From Anaerolineae bacterium (GTDB lineage: Bacteria > Chloroflexota > Anaerolineae > Anaerolineales > Villigracilaceae): a stretch of 6,980 nucleotides of DNA. Below, piece by piece: positions 1 to 5,867 of the stretch; the first letter of the stretch is position 1, and each line of letters opens with the position of its first letter. The DNA is taken from positions 1 to 6,980 of the forward strand of contig PLNY01000476.1 in assembly GCA_003141915.1 (NCBI GenBank), given 5' to 3'. The notes beneath the pieces were generated by a model that was not told the origin of the DNA, searched no databases, and saw only the letters and a list, made by a program, of their open reading frames with translations. The position numbers were made by a program, and so were the translations under genes.

Positions 1-592
1 GCGCTGTTTCCATTGGAATGCCAATCTGCATTTCCTGCACGACGCGGCGGAATTCATCCGAAATTGGAGAAGGCAGTTCCTTGCTTACCGCCTCCATTGC
101 CTGCATCGTGGAATATCCGGCGCGCAGGCCATTCACCATCAGGTTGATCATATCGCTCAGCTGATCATTAAACTTGTTCAAACGCTTGCTCTGTTGCTGG
201 CGAACATAAAAACCAGGGATAAAGTAACCGATAACCGCGCCGATCAGAAAAGATACTGGATTACGCCCACCAAGCAACCAAGCGATTCCTCCCACGGCAA
301 TAACAGCAATCACGACCAGTGCAATATACTCACCCGCCTTGAATTTTAAATCAGCGCGCGCCAAATCGCGGCTGATGCGCCCGCCCAGGGATGTTTTTTC
401 TACGCGTTTGACGACCCAATCCGTCAGGGCTGCGTTCTGAGCCTGGCGATCGGCCGCTGCGCTATCCTCATCAAGATACTGACCGAGTCGTTGTTCGACC
501 AACGCCCGCTCGCTTGACGAGGAAACAACCACCCCGATGATCAAAAGAACGATCAGGATGATTCCGCCAATAACAATTATCCATGTCATCAT
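1..592 (-). CDS. tadB: TadB, Tad pilus inner-membrane platform protein (3' end beyond the window)
   Basis: Reading the minus strand from the ATG at 592 gives 197 codons open to the window edge, so only the N-terminal part is visible. A hydrophobic segment spans residues 4-23. A charged cytoplasmic stretch (about 27-85) follows, then two more hydrophobic segments (about 89-107 and 112-130). From about residue 140 the type II secretion F domain begins, with the family pattern around LMVNGLRAGYS (151-161), a run of ELP residues (172-174) and EMQIGIPMETA (187-197). TadB family members form the inner-membrane platform with TadC, on which the CpaF ATPase acts during pilin polymerisation. It lies 31 bp after cpaF and is presumably in the same operon; tadC is expected next. 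A stop codon two codons upstream excludes a longer start. The second ATG at 589 is an equal alternative, and the ribosome site is weak (GGTAG at 596-600). Identity is firm. Confidence 0.92.
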   Translation of the reverse strand, partial: MMTWIIVIGGIILIVLLIIGVVVSSSSERALVEQRLGQYLDEDSAAADRQAQNAALTDWVVKRVEKTSLGGRISRDLARADLKFKAGEYIALVVIAVIAVGGIAWLLGGRNPVSFLIGAVIGYFIPGFYVRQQQSKRLNKFNDQLSDMINLMVNGLRAGYSTMQAMEAVSKELPSPISDEFRRVVQEMQIGIPMETA

Positions 593-623
593 ATTCTACC
601 AACTACCTTTGAACATTCGGTTC

Positions 624-2066
624 TTATAGACGCCGACGTTCACCGATGCCAAAAATGGATGGAGGCAGATGGATACCCATGGACTCAATCTTGTCCATAA
701 ATTTCGGACGCAAGCCAGTCGGGCGTAATCGGCCAATCACCTGGCCGTTTTCAAAGCCCGTTTGCTCAAAGGCAAAGATATCGGTCATTGTGATCACATC
801 GCCTTCCATGCCATTGATTTCACAAATACTGACCGTTTTACGGGTTCCATCTCGCATACGCGACACTTGGCAAATTAATTCAACAGCGCCGGCCATTTGT
901 TCACGAATGGCCCTGGCGGGTAAATCCATACCAGCCATCAAACACATGGTTTCGATGCGCGCAAGGCAATCTCTTGGACTGTTGGCATGCGCCGTGGTCA
1001 TTGAGCCATCATGTCCAGTGTTCATAGCTTGCAACATATCCAAGGCTTCGCCGCCTCGGCACTCACCTACAATGATGCGCTCAGGGCGCATACGAAGGGA
1101 GTTAATGACCAGATCCCGGATTGTAATTTCGCCGCGTCCTTCGATATTGGGCGGGCGGGATTCGAGTGTAACAACATGCTCCTGGCGCAATTGCAATTCC
1201 GCCGCGTTCTCGATGGTTATAATACGCTCATCAGCAGGAATAAAACCCGACAATATATTTAAAAGAGTTGTCTTGCCTGAGCCAGTACCGCCGGAAATTA
1301 TTATGTTCAACCGAGATTCCACGCAGGCTTTTAAAAACTGTACGGCTTCCGCAGTAATCGATCCAAATTGAATCAACTGGTCCACGGTTATAGGATTCTT
1401 CGAGAACTTACGGATGGTTAGAACGGGCCCAACCAGCGAGATAGGGGAAATCACAGCGTTTACACGAGAGCCATCCGCCAAACGGGCATCCACATAAGGG
1501 CTGGATTCGTCAATACGACGACCCAATGGAGCAACGATGCGATCAATGATTCGCAAGACATGTTCATTATTCTCGAATGTCACCGGCACGCGATGCACTT
1601 TGCCTTTGCGTTCAACATAAATATTCTTCGCCCCATTCACCATGATTTCGGTAATGGTATCGTCTTCGAGAAGAGGTTGAAGAGGGCCAAGGCCAAGAAT
1701 CTCGGCGGCGATCTGTTCAAATAGCCGCGCCCGCTCAGGCCGCGAAAGAACGATGTTTTCTTCCGTCAGAATCTGTTCAAAAAGATCTTGGATCGTTTTG
1801 CGAACATCATCCGTTTTCGTGATGTCCGTAGAAGGATCAAGTTCAGCAAGCAATTTATTTTGGACGCGAGCCTTTAAGTCAAAATAAGAACCTGCCTGTG
1901 GTGATGTGATGGGCGCGCTAACCCGCCGGGCTTGTATGGACGAAAGGCGTGAACTATCGCCACTGCCGCCACCCTGGGATCCGCCACCAGAAGGCTGGGA
2001 AGGCATGGCACTCTGCTGTCCCTGTTGGCCTTGGCTACCTTGCTCAATACGTTTAAGCAATGACAT
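624..2066 (-). CDS. cpaF: CpaF/TadA, Tad pilus assembly ATPase
   Basis: This is a 480-residue secretion ATPase of the GspE/PilT superfamily, CpaF/TadA branch. Hexamers of this family hydrolyse ATP in the cytoplasm to drive Flp polymerisation through the TadB/TadC platform. Visible motifs: Walker A GGTGSGKT (259-266), Asp box TIENAAELQL (284-293), Walker B region RIIVGECRGGE (330-340) and His box GHDGSMTTAHANSP (351-364). The N-terminal domain (about 85-215) carries the usual GLGPLQPLL (125-133) and IMVNG (141-145) motifs. Residues 9-43 are a low-complexity Gly/Ser/Gln linker that looks disordered. The Asp box has Asn287 where many relatives have Asp; the preceding Glu286 is kept. The start is supported by AAGGAG (2074-2079) eight bases upstream. 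It follows cpaE by 14 bp and precedes tadB by 31 bp, so translation is likely coupled. Length and motifs are complete and I see no damage. Confidence 0.97.
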   Translation of the reverse strand: MSLLKRIEQGSQGQQGQQSAMPSQPSGGGSQGGGSGDSSRLSSIQARRVSAPITSPQAGSYFDLKARVQNKLLAELDPSTDITKTDDVRKTIQDLFEQILTEENIVLSRPERARLFEQIAAEILGLGPLQPLLEDDTITEIMVNGAKNIYVERKGKVHRVPVTFENNEHVLRIIDRIVAPLGRRIDESSPYVDARLADGSRVNAVISPISLVGPVLTIRKFSKNPITVDQLIQFGSITAEAVQFLKACVESRLNIIISGGTGSGKTTLLNILSGFIPADERIITIENAAELQLRQEHVVTLESRPPNIEGRGEITIRDLVINSLRMRPERIIVGECRGGEALDMLQAMNTGHDGSMTTAHANSPRDCLARIETMCLMAGMDLPARAIREQMAGAVELICQVSRMRDGTRKTVSICEINGMEGDVITMTDIFAFEQTGFENGQVIGRLRPTGLRPKFMDKIESMGIHLPPSIFGIGERRRL

Positions 2067-2080
2067 ACATTACTCTCCTT

Positions 2081-3319
2081 TTAACGTCTGCCAGTTGGGA
2101 CTGCTTGAGACTCGAGAACAGACAATTGAGCGCGTACAGCCTCGGCAAGAGCAAATATGCCTCTCGCAACCGGCTGAGATTTATTGTCCAACATAAATGG
2201 GACGCCTCGGTTGACCGCTGGAATAACCACCCGCTCATCGAGCGGAATAATCACTTTGACTTCCTGTTTGAGATTCTCGCCAATTCGTTCGGGGGTGATA
2301 GCAATACGCTTGTCGAAACGATTCATCGTAAAGATAATGCGTTCCCGCGCAACACCCATGGTCGCAGATAAATCCAGGAACAGCCGCGTGTTCTTAATAG
2401 CAGGAATATCTTGCGTAGTGATAAGTACAATTGCATCGCTTGCGTCAATCGCGGCAAGAGTGATGTCCGTCAAAACCGGCACAGTATCCACAACCACATA
2501 CGCGTACAATTGTTTCAAGTACTCCAGCACCTTAGAGAACTGACTGGCTGAAATTTTCTCAGCCAACTCGGGGCGTTGAGGCGCCGCTAAAATATGGATC
2601 CCGGATGGTTCATGCTTAATCATAATGCTCTGGACAATATCAGGATCCAATTCATCAACACGTGGGGCAATATCAAGAATAGTATTCTTACCCTGCTCAT
2701 TAACAAAGACCGCCACATCGCCAAATTGCAGATTGCCGTCAACCAAGACCACACGCGTGTCTTCATTATGCAATGCTATTGCCAGATTGACGGCAATTGT
2801 CGTACAACCGGTTCCACCTTTGGGACTGTAGATTGTAACGATTTTCCCCTGTGAGAGGCCAACCATGCCGGTTCCAGCGATTTGCCCCGCACCAGGTGCC
2901 GGGGAAGCCACCCGCGCTTGAGCGATCTTGCTTCGCTCACTGCGCGACATCTCGCCCGCCCGGCGAATAGCCGATATCAACTCATCGCCAATCGGAGGTT
3001 TTGTTAGGAAATCGCGCGCGCCAGCCAACATGGCCCGGCGCATATAATTCTGGTCATTCTGAACCGACAATATGATAACCTGAATCTGAGGAGACTTCTG
3101 GTGAATAAATTCTGTAGCAGAAATGCCATCGATGTCAGGCATATTAATATCCATCAGTACAACATCTGGATCAAGCTCCTGAGAAAGCTGAATACCTTCT
3201 TTTCCGGAACGCGCCGCACCGACAACGTCAACATCCGACTCGAATTGAAGCAACTTGCGTACATTCTCGCGAGTATCTGCAACATCATCTACGATCAGAA
3301 CCCGGATTTTATCAGCCAT
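2081..3319 (-). CDS. cpaE: CpaE/TadZ, receiver-MinD-like Tad localisation ATPase
   Basis: This is a 412-residue protein with two domains. Residues 1-125 form a CheY-like receiver with every canonical residue present: Asp11/Asp12 (IVDD), phosphoacceptor Asp57 (VLMDINMPDIDG), Ser85 and Lys107 (LTKPP). A linker rich in Ala/Gly/Pro (about 130-157) leads to a MinD/ParA-type ATPase domain (158-400). That domain has the signature lysine in SPKGGTGCTT (165-174), VDGNLQFGDV (193-202) and a Walker B strand ending in Asp278 (YVVVDTVP). The P-loop lysine is replaced by Cys172, a kind of change that also occurs in other CpaE/TadZ proteins. Family members localise the Tad machinery, often at a pole, and act at the inner face of the membrane. 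The start has an AGAGGA ribosome site (3325-3330). It sits 29 bp after cpaB and 14 bp before cpaF. Identity is firm; whether Asp57 is phosphorylated is unknown. Confidence 0.95.
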   Translation of the reverse strand: MADKIRVLIVDDVADTRENVRKLLQFESDVDVVGAARSGKEGIQLSQELDPDVVLMDINMPDIDGISATEFIHQKSPQIQVIILSVQNDQNYMRRAMLAGARDFLTKPPIGDELISAIRRAGEMSRSERSKIAQARVASPAPGAGQIAGTGMVGLSQGKIVTIYSPKGGTGCTTIAVNLAIALHNEDTRVVLVDGNLQFGDVAVFVNEQGKNTILDIAPRVDELDPDIVQSIMIKHEPSGIHILAAPQRPELAEKISASQFSKVLEYLKQLYAYVVVDTVPVLTDITLAAIDASDAIVLITTQDIPAIKNTRLFLDLSATMGVARERIIFTMNRFDKRIAITPERIGENLKQEVKVIIPLDERVVIPAVNRGVPFMLDNKSQPVARGIFALAEAVRAQLSVLESQAVPTGRR

Positions 3320-3348
3320 GCTTTTCCTCTAAATTTTAAACTTCCGTT

Positions 3349-4419
3349 TTATTTCGCCGGCGTTGGCGCAGCATCATTCGGCAAGGTTGGCTGAGCTAAA
3401 GCGTCAACACGAGGCTGGGTTTCATATGGCAATTTGGCTGGAACCGGAATATTGTACTGACTCAACGCGAACTGCAATGTGATCGCATTGGTCGCCTGAC
3501 GGGATTGATCATTTGGATTCCTCAAAGCCATCGTGATCTGGGCGCTAGTGTAAACCATGTAATCCAGCATATCTGCATCTTGAGGCGAGACAATCAACGT
3601 AACGAGATCGGGAGGAACCGTAGCAACAGGTTGTTGTTGTTGTGCCTGTTGTTGTTGAGTTGTGGTCTGGCTTGAAGATACCAAAGGGAAATTTCCAACT
3701 TTCATCACAACCACATCCTGCAAAATAGTCTGGCACACTGTACGGGAACGTTGGCCTTCAGATGGCACGACATAATATGGTTGCTGTAGTGACGGTTCGA
3801 GCTCAACGCGGCCCTGCGTAGTAGGCGCGCCCCCAGAATTGATTCCTAACGAAAGTATAGGCAGCGAACCTTGAGCCGCGCCCGTACCGGTTAATATGGC
3901 TGTATGATTTGGCAATATGGATTGGAATTGAGAATCAATATCCACAAACTGAAAGCAGGCGTTCACATTAACATGAGCGCCATCGGCAACACCATATGCC
4001 GCCAGGGAGAAACGCGTCGTTGGAACAGAAGCCGCCACCATCCCCGGCGGGATGACCGCCGCCCACGATGGGCCGGGAATCGCCACTGCTTGAGATGCGT
4101 CTACGATAGCTCCTTTTGTAATAAATGTTCCCTGAGATAAAGGGATGCTGGCAATTTTGTTGTCCAAAACTTCAGACTTTTGGTCCGTCGTATACATATC
4201 TGCAGTTACCAGGTTCTGAGGCAAAGTCTTCGTAGCCAGCACGTCAGCGGTAATTTTTTCTCCCTGCGGAATATTCTGACCAGCCACATATACATCCACA
4301 TTCGCAGGAGCCGTCGGCTGCGCAGGCTGAAGCACAAAGCTCCGCAAAGCAACGACTGCAACCACCAAGCCGATGACCACAATCAATAATACAAAAATGA
4401 GAATTCGCCCGCGGCGCAT
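3349..4419 (-). CDS. cpaB: CpaB/RcpC, Tad pilus assembly protein with SAF domain
   Basis: This 356-residue protein has one N-terminal membrane anchor (about 6-29) after a basic MRRGR start, so the rest should lie outside the cytoplasm. A SAF-type domain follows (about 41-105, with NIPQGEKIT at 49-57), then the CpaB/RcpC domain (about 115-320, including PPGMVAASV at 124-132). Residues 248-270 are a Thr/Gln/Pro linker with two runs of four glutamines, and the C-terminus is Pro/Ala-rich. The only two cysteines, Cys155 and Cys229, both fall in the outer domain and could pair. In diderm bacteria RcpC/CpaB works with the RcpA/CpaC secretin; no secretin gene is present here, so its partner is unclear. 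The start is supported by AGGAG seven bases upstream. It is the first gene of the cpaB-cpaE-cpaF-tadB unit, preceded by the flp terminator and a possible promoter. Confidence 0.92.
   Translation of the reverse strand: MRRGRILIFVLLIVVIGLVVAVVALRSFVLQPAQPTAPANVDVYVAGQNIPQGEKITADVLATKTLPQNLVTADMYTTDQKSEVLDNKIASIPLSQGTFITKGAIVDASQAVAIPGPSWAAVIPPGMVAASVPTTRFSLAAYGVADGAHVNVNACFQFVDIDSQFQSILPNHTAILTGTGAAQGSLPILSLGINSGGAPTTQGRVELEPSLQQPYYVVPSEGQRSRTVCQTILQDVVVMKVGNFPLVSSSQTTTQQQQAQQQQPVATVPPDLVTLIVSPQDADMLDYMVYTSAQITMALRNPNDQSRQATNAITLQFALSQYNIPVPAKLPYETQPRVDALAQPTLPNDAAPTPAK
3631..3657 (-). repeat. CAA-rich triplet repeat encoding a glutamine tract in cpaB
   Basis: Two runs of four CAA/CAG codons separated by one GCA codon encode QQQQ-A-QQQQ (residues 255-263 of CpaB). 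The tract lies in a flexible linker, not in the folded core. Triplet runs like this can change length by slippage without breaking the frame. Confidence 0.85.
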
Positions 4420-4463
4420 ATAGTTCTCCTCTCAAGCAAGATAAACCAACTTATAACACATTC

Positions 4464-4469
4464 ATTATA
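4464..4469 (-). promoter_or_regulatory. Putative -10 element of a cpaB operon promoter
   Basis: A perfect TATAAT on the minus strand lies 44 bp upstream of the cpaB start and just downstream of the flp terminator. This would give a leader of roughly 38 nt. No convincing -35 hexamer sits 15-18 bp upstream, and there is no TGn extension. If active, it is either weak, activator-dependent or read by another factor. Confidence 0.42.
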
Positions 4470-4495
4470 CAGGAAAATAACAAAAACATGGTGGT

Positions 4496-4532
4496 AAAAA
4501 AGTGGGACTCTGTCAGTTTGACAGAGTCCCAC
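4496..4532 (-). terminator. Intrinsic terminator after flp
   Basis: A perfect 13-bp stem (GTGGGACTCTGTC paired with GACAGAGTCCCAC, arms 4520-4532 and 4502-4514) with a 5-nt loop is followed on the minus strand by six T residues (4501-4496). It begins 23 bp after the flp stop codon. On the plus strand no T run follows, so it works in the direction of flp only. It should stop most flp transcripts before cpaB. Confidence 0.92.
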
Positions 4533-4555
4533 CCGCTCGCTAGGAGCAATCAACT

Positions 4556-4711
4556 TTACACAGCAGAGAGGCTTCTGTTGATTGAGCTAAATACATTGCC
4601 GATGATCGGGCCCAAAACCATCAAGACCGCGATAACAACGATGGCAACCAAAACAAGAATTAACGCATACTCAACCAAGCCTTGGCCTTTTTCTTTCGGA
4701 GCGAATAACAT
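4556..4711 (-). CDS. flp: Flp/Fap-type prepilin, Tad pilus major subunit
   Basis: This 51-residue reading frame encodes a type IVb (Flp) prepilin. It has a short leader, MLFAPKEKG, then the processing motif G9/QGLVEY with the conserved Glu14-Tyr15 pair at +5/+6. A hydrophobic helix (about residues 16-38, ALILVLVAIVVIAVLMVLG) follows, ending in a short polar tail. By family rules the prepilin peptidase (TadV/CpaA, not in this window) cuts after Gly9, leaving a mature subunit of about 42 residues that polymerises into the pilus. The start has AAAGGAG (4723-4729) with an 11-nt spacer. The gene has its own promoter upstream and a strong terminator downstream, so it is likely transcribed mainly as a single-gene message in excess over the assembly genes. 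The typical length for Flp pilins is 50-80 residues, so this one is short but complete. Confidence 0.93.
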   Translation of the reverse strand: MLFAPKEKGQGLVEYALILVLVAIVVIAVLMVLGPIIGNVFSSINRSLSAV

Positions 4712-4740
4712 GGGAATTTATTCTCCTTTCTTTTGAGTTT

Positions 4741-4759
4741 CCTTGGAGGCCATCCAAGG
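4741..4759 (-). promoter_or_regulatory. Hairpin at the 5' end of the flp leader
   Basis: The arms CCTTGGA (4753-4759) and TCCAAGG (4741-4747) form a 7-bp stem with a 5-nt loop. The predicted flp transcript starts near 4761, so this stem would sit within the first few bases of the mRNA, about 11 nt before the ribosome site. No T run follows, so it is not a terminator. A 5'-terminal stem of this kind can protect an abundant message from decay; a DNA-binding dyad is an alternative. Confidence 0.55.
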
Positions 4760-4767
4760 TTAGATAT

Positions 4768-4795
4768 ATTATAGCAACATCCAAATAATAATCAA
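4768..4795 (-). promoter_or_regulatory. Sigma-70-like promoter of flp
   Basis: On the minus strand a -35 element TTGATT (4790-4795, four of six consensus bases) is followed after 16 bp by a perfect -10 element TATAAT (4768-4773). The predicted start is near 4761, giving a leader of about 50 nt with a hairpin and a good ribosome site. It lies 52 bp after the kinase stop codon. Confidence 0.7.
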
Positions 4796-4804
4796 GGTAT
4801 AGCC

Positions 4805-4820
4805 CTAACAATTATGTTAG
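4805..4820. promoter_or_regulatory. Palindrome upstream of the flp promoter, candidate operator
   Basis: CTAACA-ATTA-TGTTAG is a perfect 6-bp inverted repeat with a 4-bp centre, ending 9 bp upstream of the flp -35 element (about -44 to -59 from the predicted start). This is a usual place for an activator. The 6+6 dyad in AT-rich non-coding DNA suits a dimeric LuxR-type regulator such as the one encoded at 5868-6575, but that link is inference. It could also be a weak terminator-like stem of the kinase gene, though no T run follows. Confidence 0.45.
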
Positions 4821-4847
4821 TCTTATAATTTTGTAATCTTTACTAAA

Positions 4848-5852
4848 TCAACCATGAACGGGAATGGAGAAAGAAACTCGAGTACCTTTGCCTACTGCGC
4901 TTTCAATATCAAATGTGCCGCCCAGCATCTCGGCACGCTCACGAATCAATTTCAGGCCCAGACTCTTTCCGCTGAGAATGGATTCAGGATCAAAACCCTT
5001 CCCATTATCATCCACGCTGACTCGCACTATTTCGTTCTCCATACTTAAAAGGATTTTTACCATTGTGGCCTGGCTGTGACGCGCCGCATTCCCAAGAAGT
5101 TCCTGTATAGCGCGGAACATCATCACTTCCAAATAAGGCTCAAGGCGACGCTCGGTGCCAGTAATAGTCAGGCTGGTATCCAGCCCGGTCTGATCCTTGA
5201 ATGCGTCCACATACTTACGGACAGTAGGAATCAAGCCCAAATCATCAAGCATCATCGGGCGAAGTTCAAAAATAAAGTTACGAACTTTCTGGAAAGTCCC
5301 CATGGCCGCGGCTTTTAAATTTCCGAGTTCTTCTTTTGCCTGGCCCGCATCGACATCCAACAGCCGCATCGCAATTTCGGTCTGCAAAATAAAGTTCGAC
5401 ATGGCCTGGGCCGGCCCGTCGTGCATCTGACGCGAAAGTCTCTGGCGTTCCGCTTCCTGGGCGTTAACGATCATTTCTATTCCACTCGAAGGAACTTTGC
5501 CTCCATCCGAAGCAGAGCCGTTATCCTTAACAACCTCAGAACCAATTTGACCAAGCGCAACTTTGTACTTCTCCAGATGATTCTTATCGCTTTGAAGCTT
5601 TTCCAATTGTCCGCGCATGACGAAGAGGCGCTGTTGCGCATCCAAAGCAGAATCATATGCCATTCGAATATCCTGCGCTGAAGCTTGTCCAATTTGATTT
5701 TGAATCTGCTGAAGGTGCGCGGTGATTGCCGCATTTCGCTGAGCAAGCTTGGAAAACTCGCCCTGACTCTGTTCGATCATCAATGTAATTTCACGTAACG
5801 CCCGCTGAGTTTCCTCCAACTCAGTCTGGACGTTAAAGTTCTCATCCATCAT
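4848..5852 (-). CDS. Soluble DegS-like sensor histidine kinase
   Basis: This 334-residue kinase (from the ATG at 5852) has no membrane segment and should be cytoplasmic. Residues 5-105 are rich in Glu/Gln/Leu heptads and look like a long coiled coil, followed by a Gly/Ser linker. The HisKA_3 dimerisation domain (about 130-200) carries the phosphorylated His144 in QMHDGPAQ, the form seen in DegS of Bacillus. The HATPase domain (about 240-332) has the N box ELLGNAARHS (Asn255), G1 box DDNGKGF (281-287), G2 box SLGLKLI (297-303) and GKGT (321-324). It should phosphorylate the response regulator encoded just upstream in the same operon. The frame opens at 5861, but AAGGA abuts that ATG, whereas it stands 8 nt before the ATG at 5852, so I prefer the shorter form. 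Signal sensed is unknown; a role in pilus control is inferred from position. Confidence 0.93.
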   Translation of the reverse strand: MMDENFNVQTELEETQRALREITLMIEQSQGEFSKLAQRNAAITAHLQQIQNQIGQASAQDIRMAYDSALDAQQRLFVMRGQLEKLQSDKNHLEKYKVALGQIGSEVVKDNGSASDGGKVPSSGIEMIVNAQEAERQRLSRQMHDGPAQAMSNFILQTEIAMRLLDVDAGQAKEELGNLKAAAMGTFQKVRNFIFELRPMMLDDLGLIPTVRKYVDAFKDQTGLDTSLTITGTERRLEPYLEVMMFRAIQELLGNAARHSQATMVKILLSMENEIVRVSVDDNGKGFDPESILSGKSLGLKLIRERAEMLGGTFDIESAVGKGTRVSFSIPVHG

Positions 5853-5860
5853 ATTCAACA

Positions 5861-5865
5861 TCCTT
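5861..5865 (-). promoter_or_regulatory. Ribosome binding site that decides the kinase start
   Basis: The sequence AAGGA on the minus strand overlaps the first possible ATG (5859-5861) by one base, leaving no spacer. It lies at an ideal 8 nt from the ATG at 5852 and 11 nt from the next ATG at 5849. Initiation at 5852 is therefore favoured. The site lies directly after the response regulator stop codon, which suggests translational coupling. Confidence 0.6.
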
Positions 5866-5867
5866 GA

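Noticed and set aside
646..1371. A 241-codon open frame on the plus strand.
   Set aside because: It lies wholly antisense to cpaF, whose motifs are complete. Its product has no recognisable domain and is rich in Arg/Ser/Ile as expected from the reverse frame.
3631..3657. The CAA/TTG triplet tract as a CRISPR-like or tandem repeat locus.
   Set aside because: It is a simple in-frame glutamine run inside cpaB with no spacers.
4502..4532. The long perfect inverted repeat as a mobile-element end or recombination site.
   Set aside because: It has a 5-nt loop and is followed by six T residues just after a gene stop, which is the form of an intrinsic terminator. No transposase or target duplication is present.
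4488..4736. An 82-codon plus-strand frame across the flp region.
   Set aside because: It runs through the terminator stem and antisense to flp. The minus-strand frame has the pilin motif and ribosome site, so the plus frame is a shadow.
4741..4759. The flp leader stem read as a terminator or attenuator.
   Set aside because: No T run follows the stem on the minus strand, and no leader peptide or competing stem is visible.
4805..4820. The dyad read as an intrinsic terminator for the kinase gene.
   Set aside because: The stem is only 6 bp, AT-rich, and is followed on the minus strand by GGGCTATACC, with no T run. An operator is the better reading.
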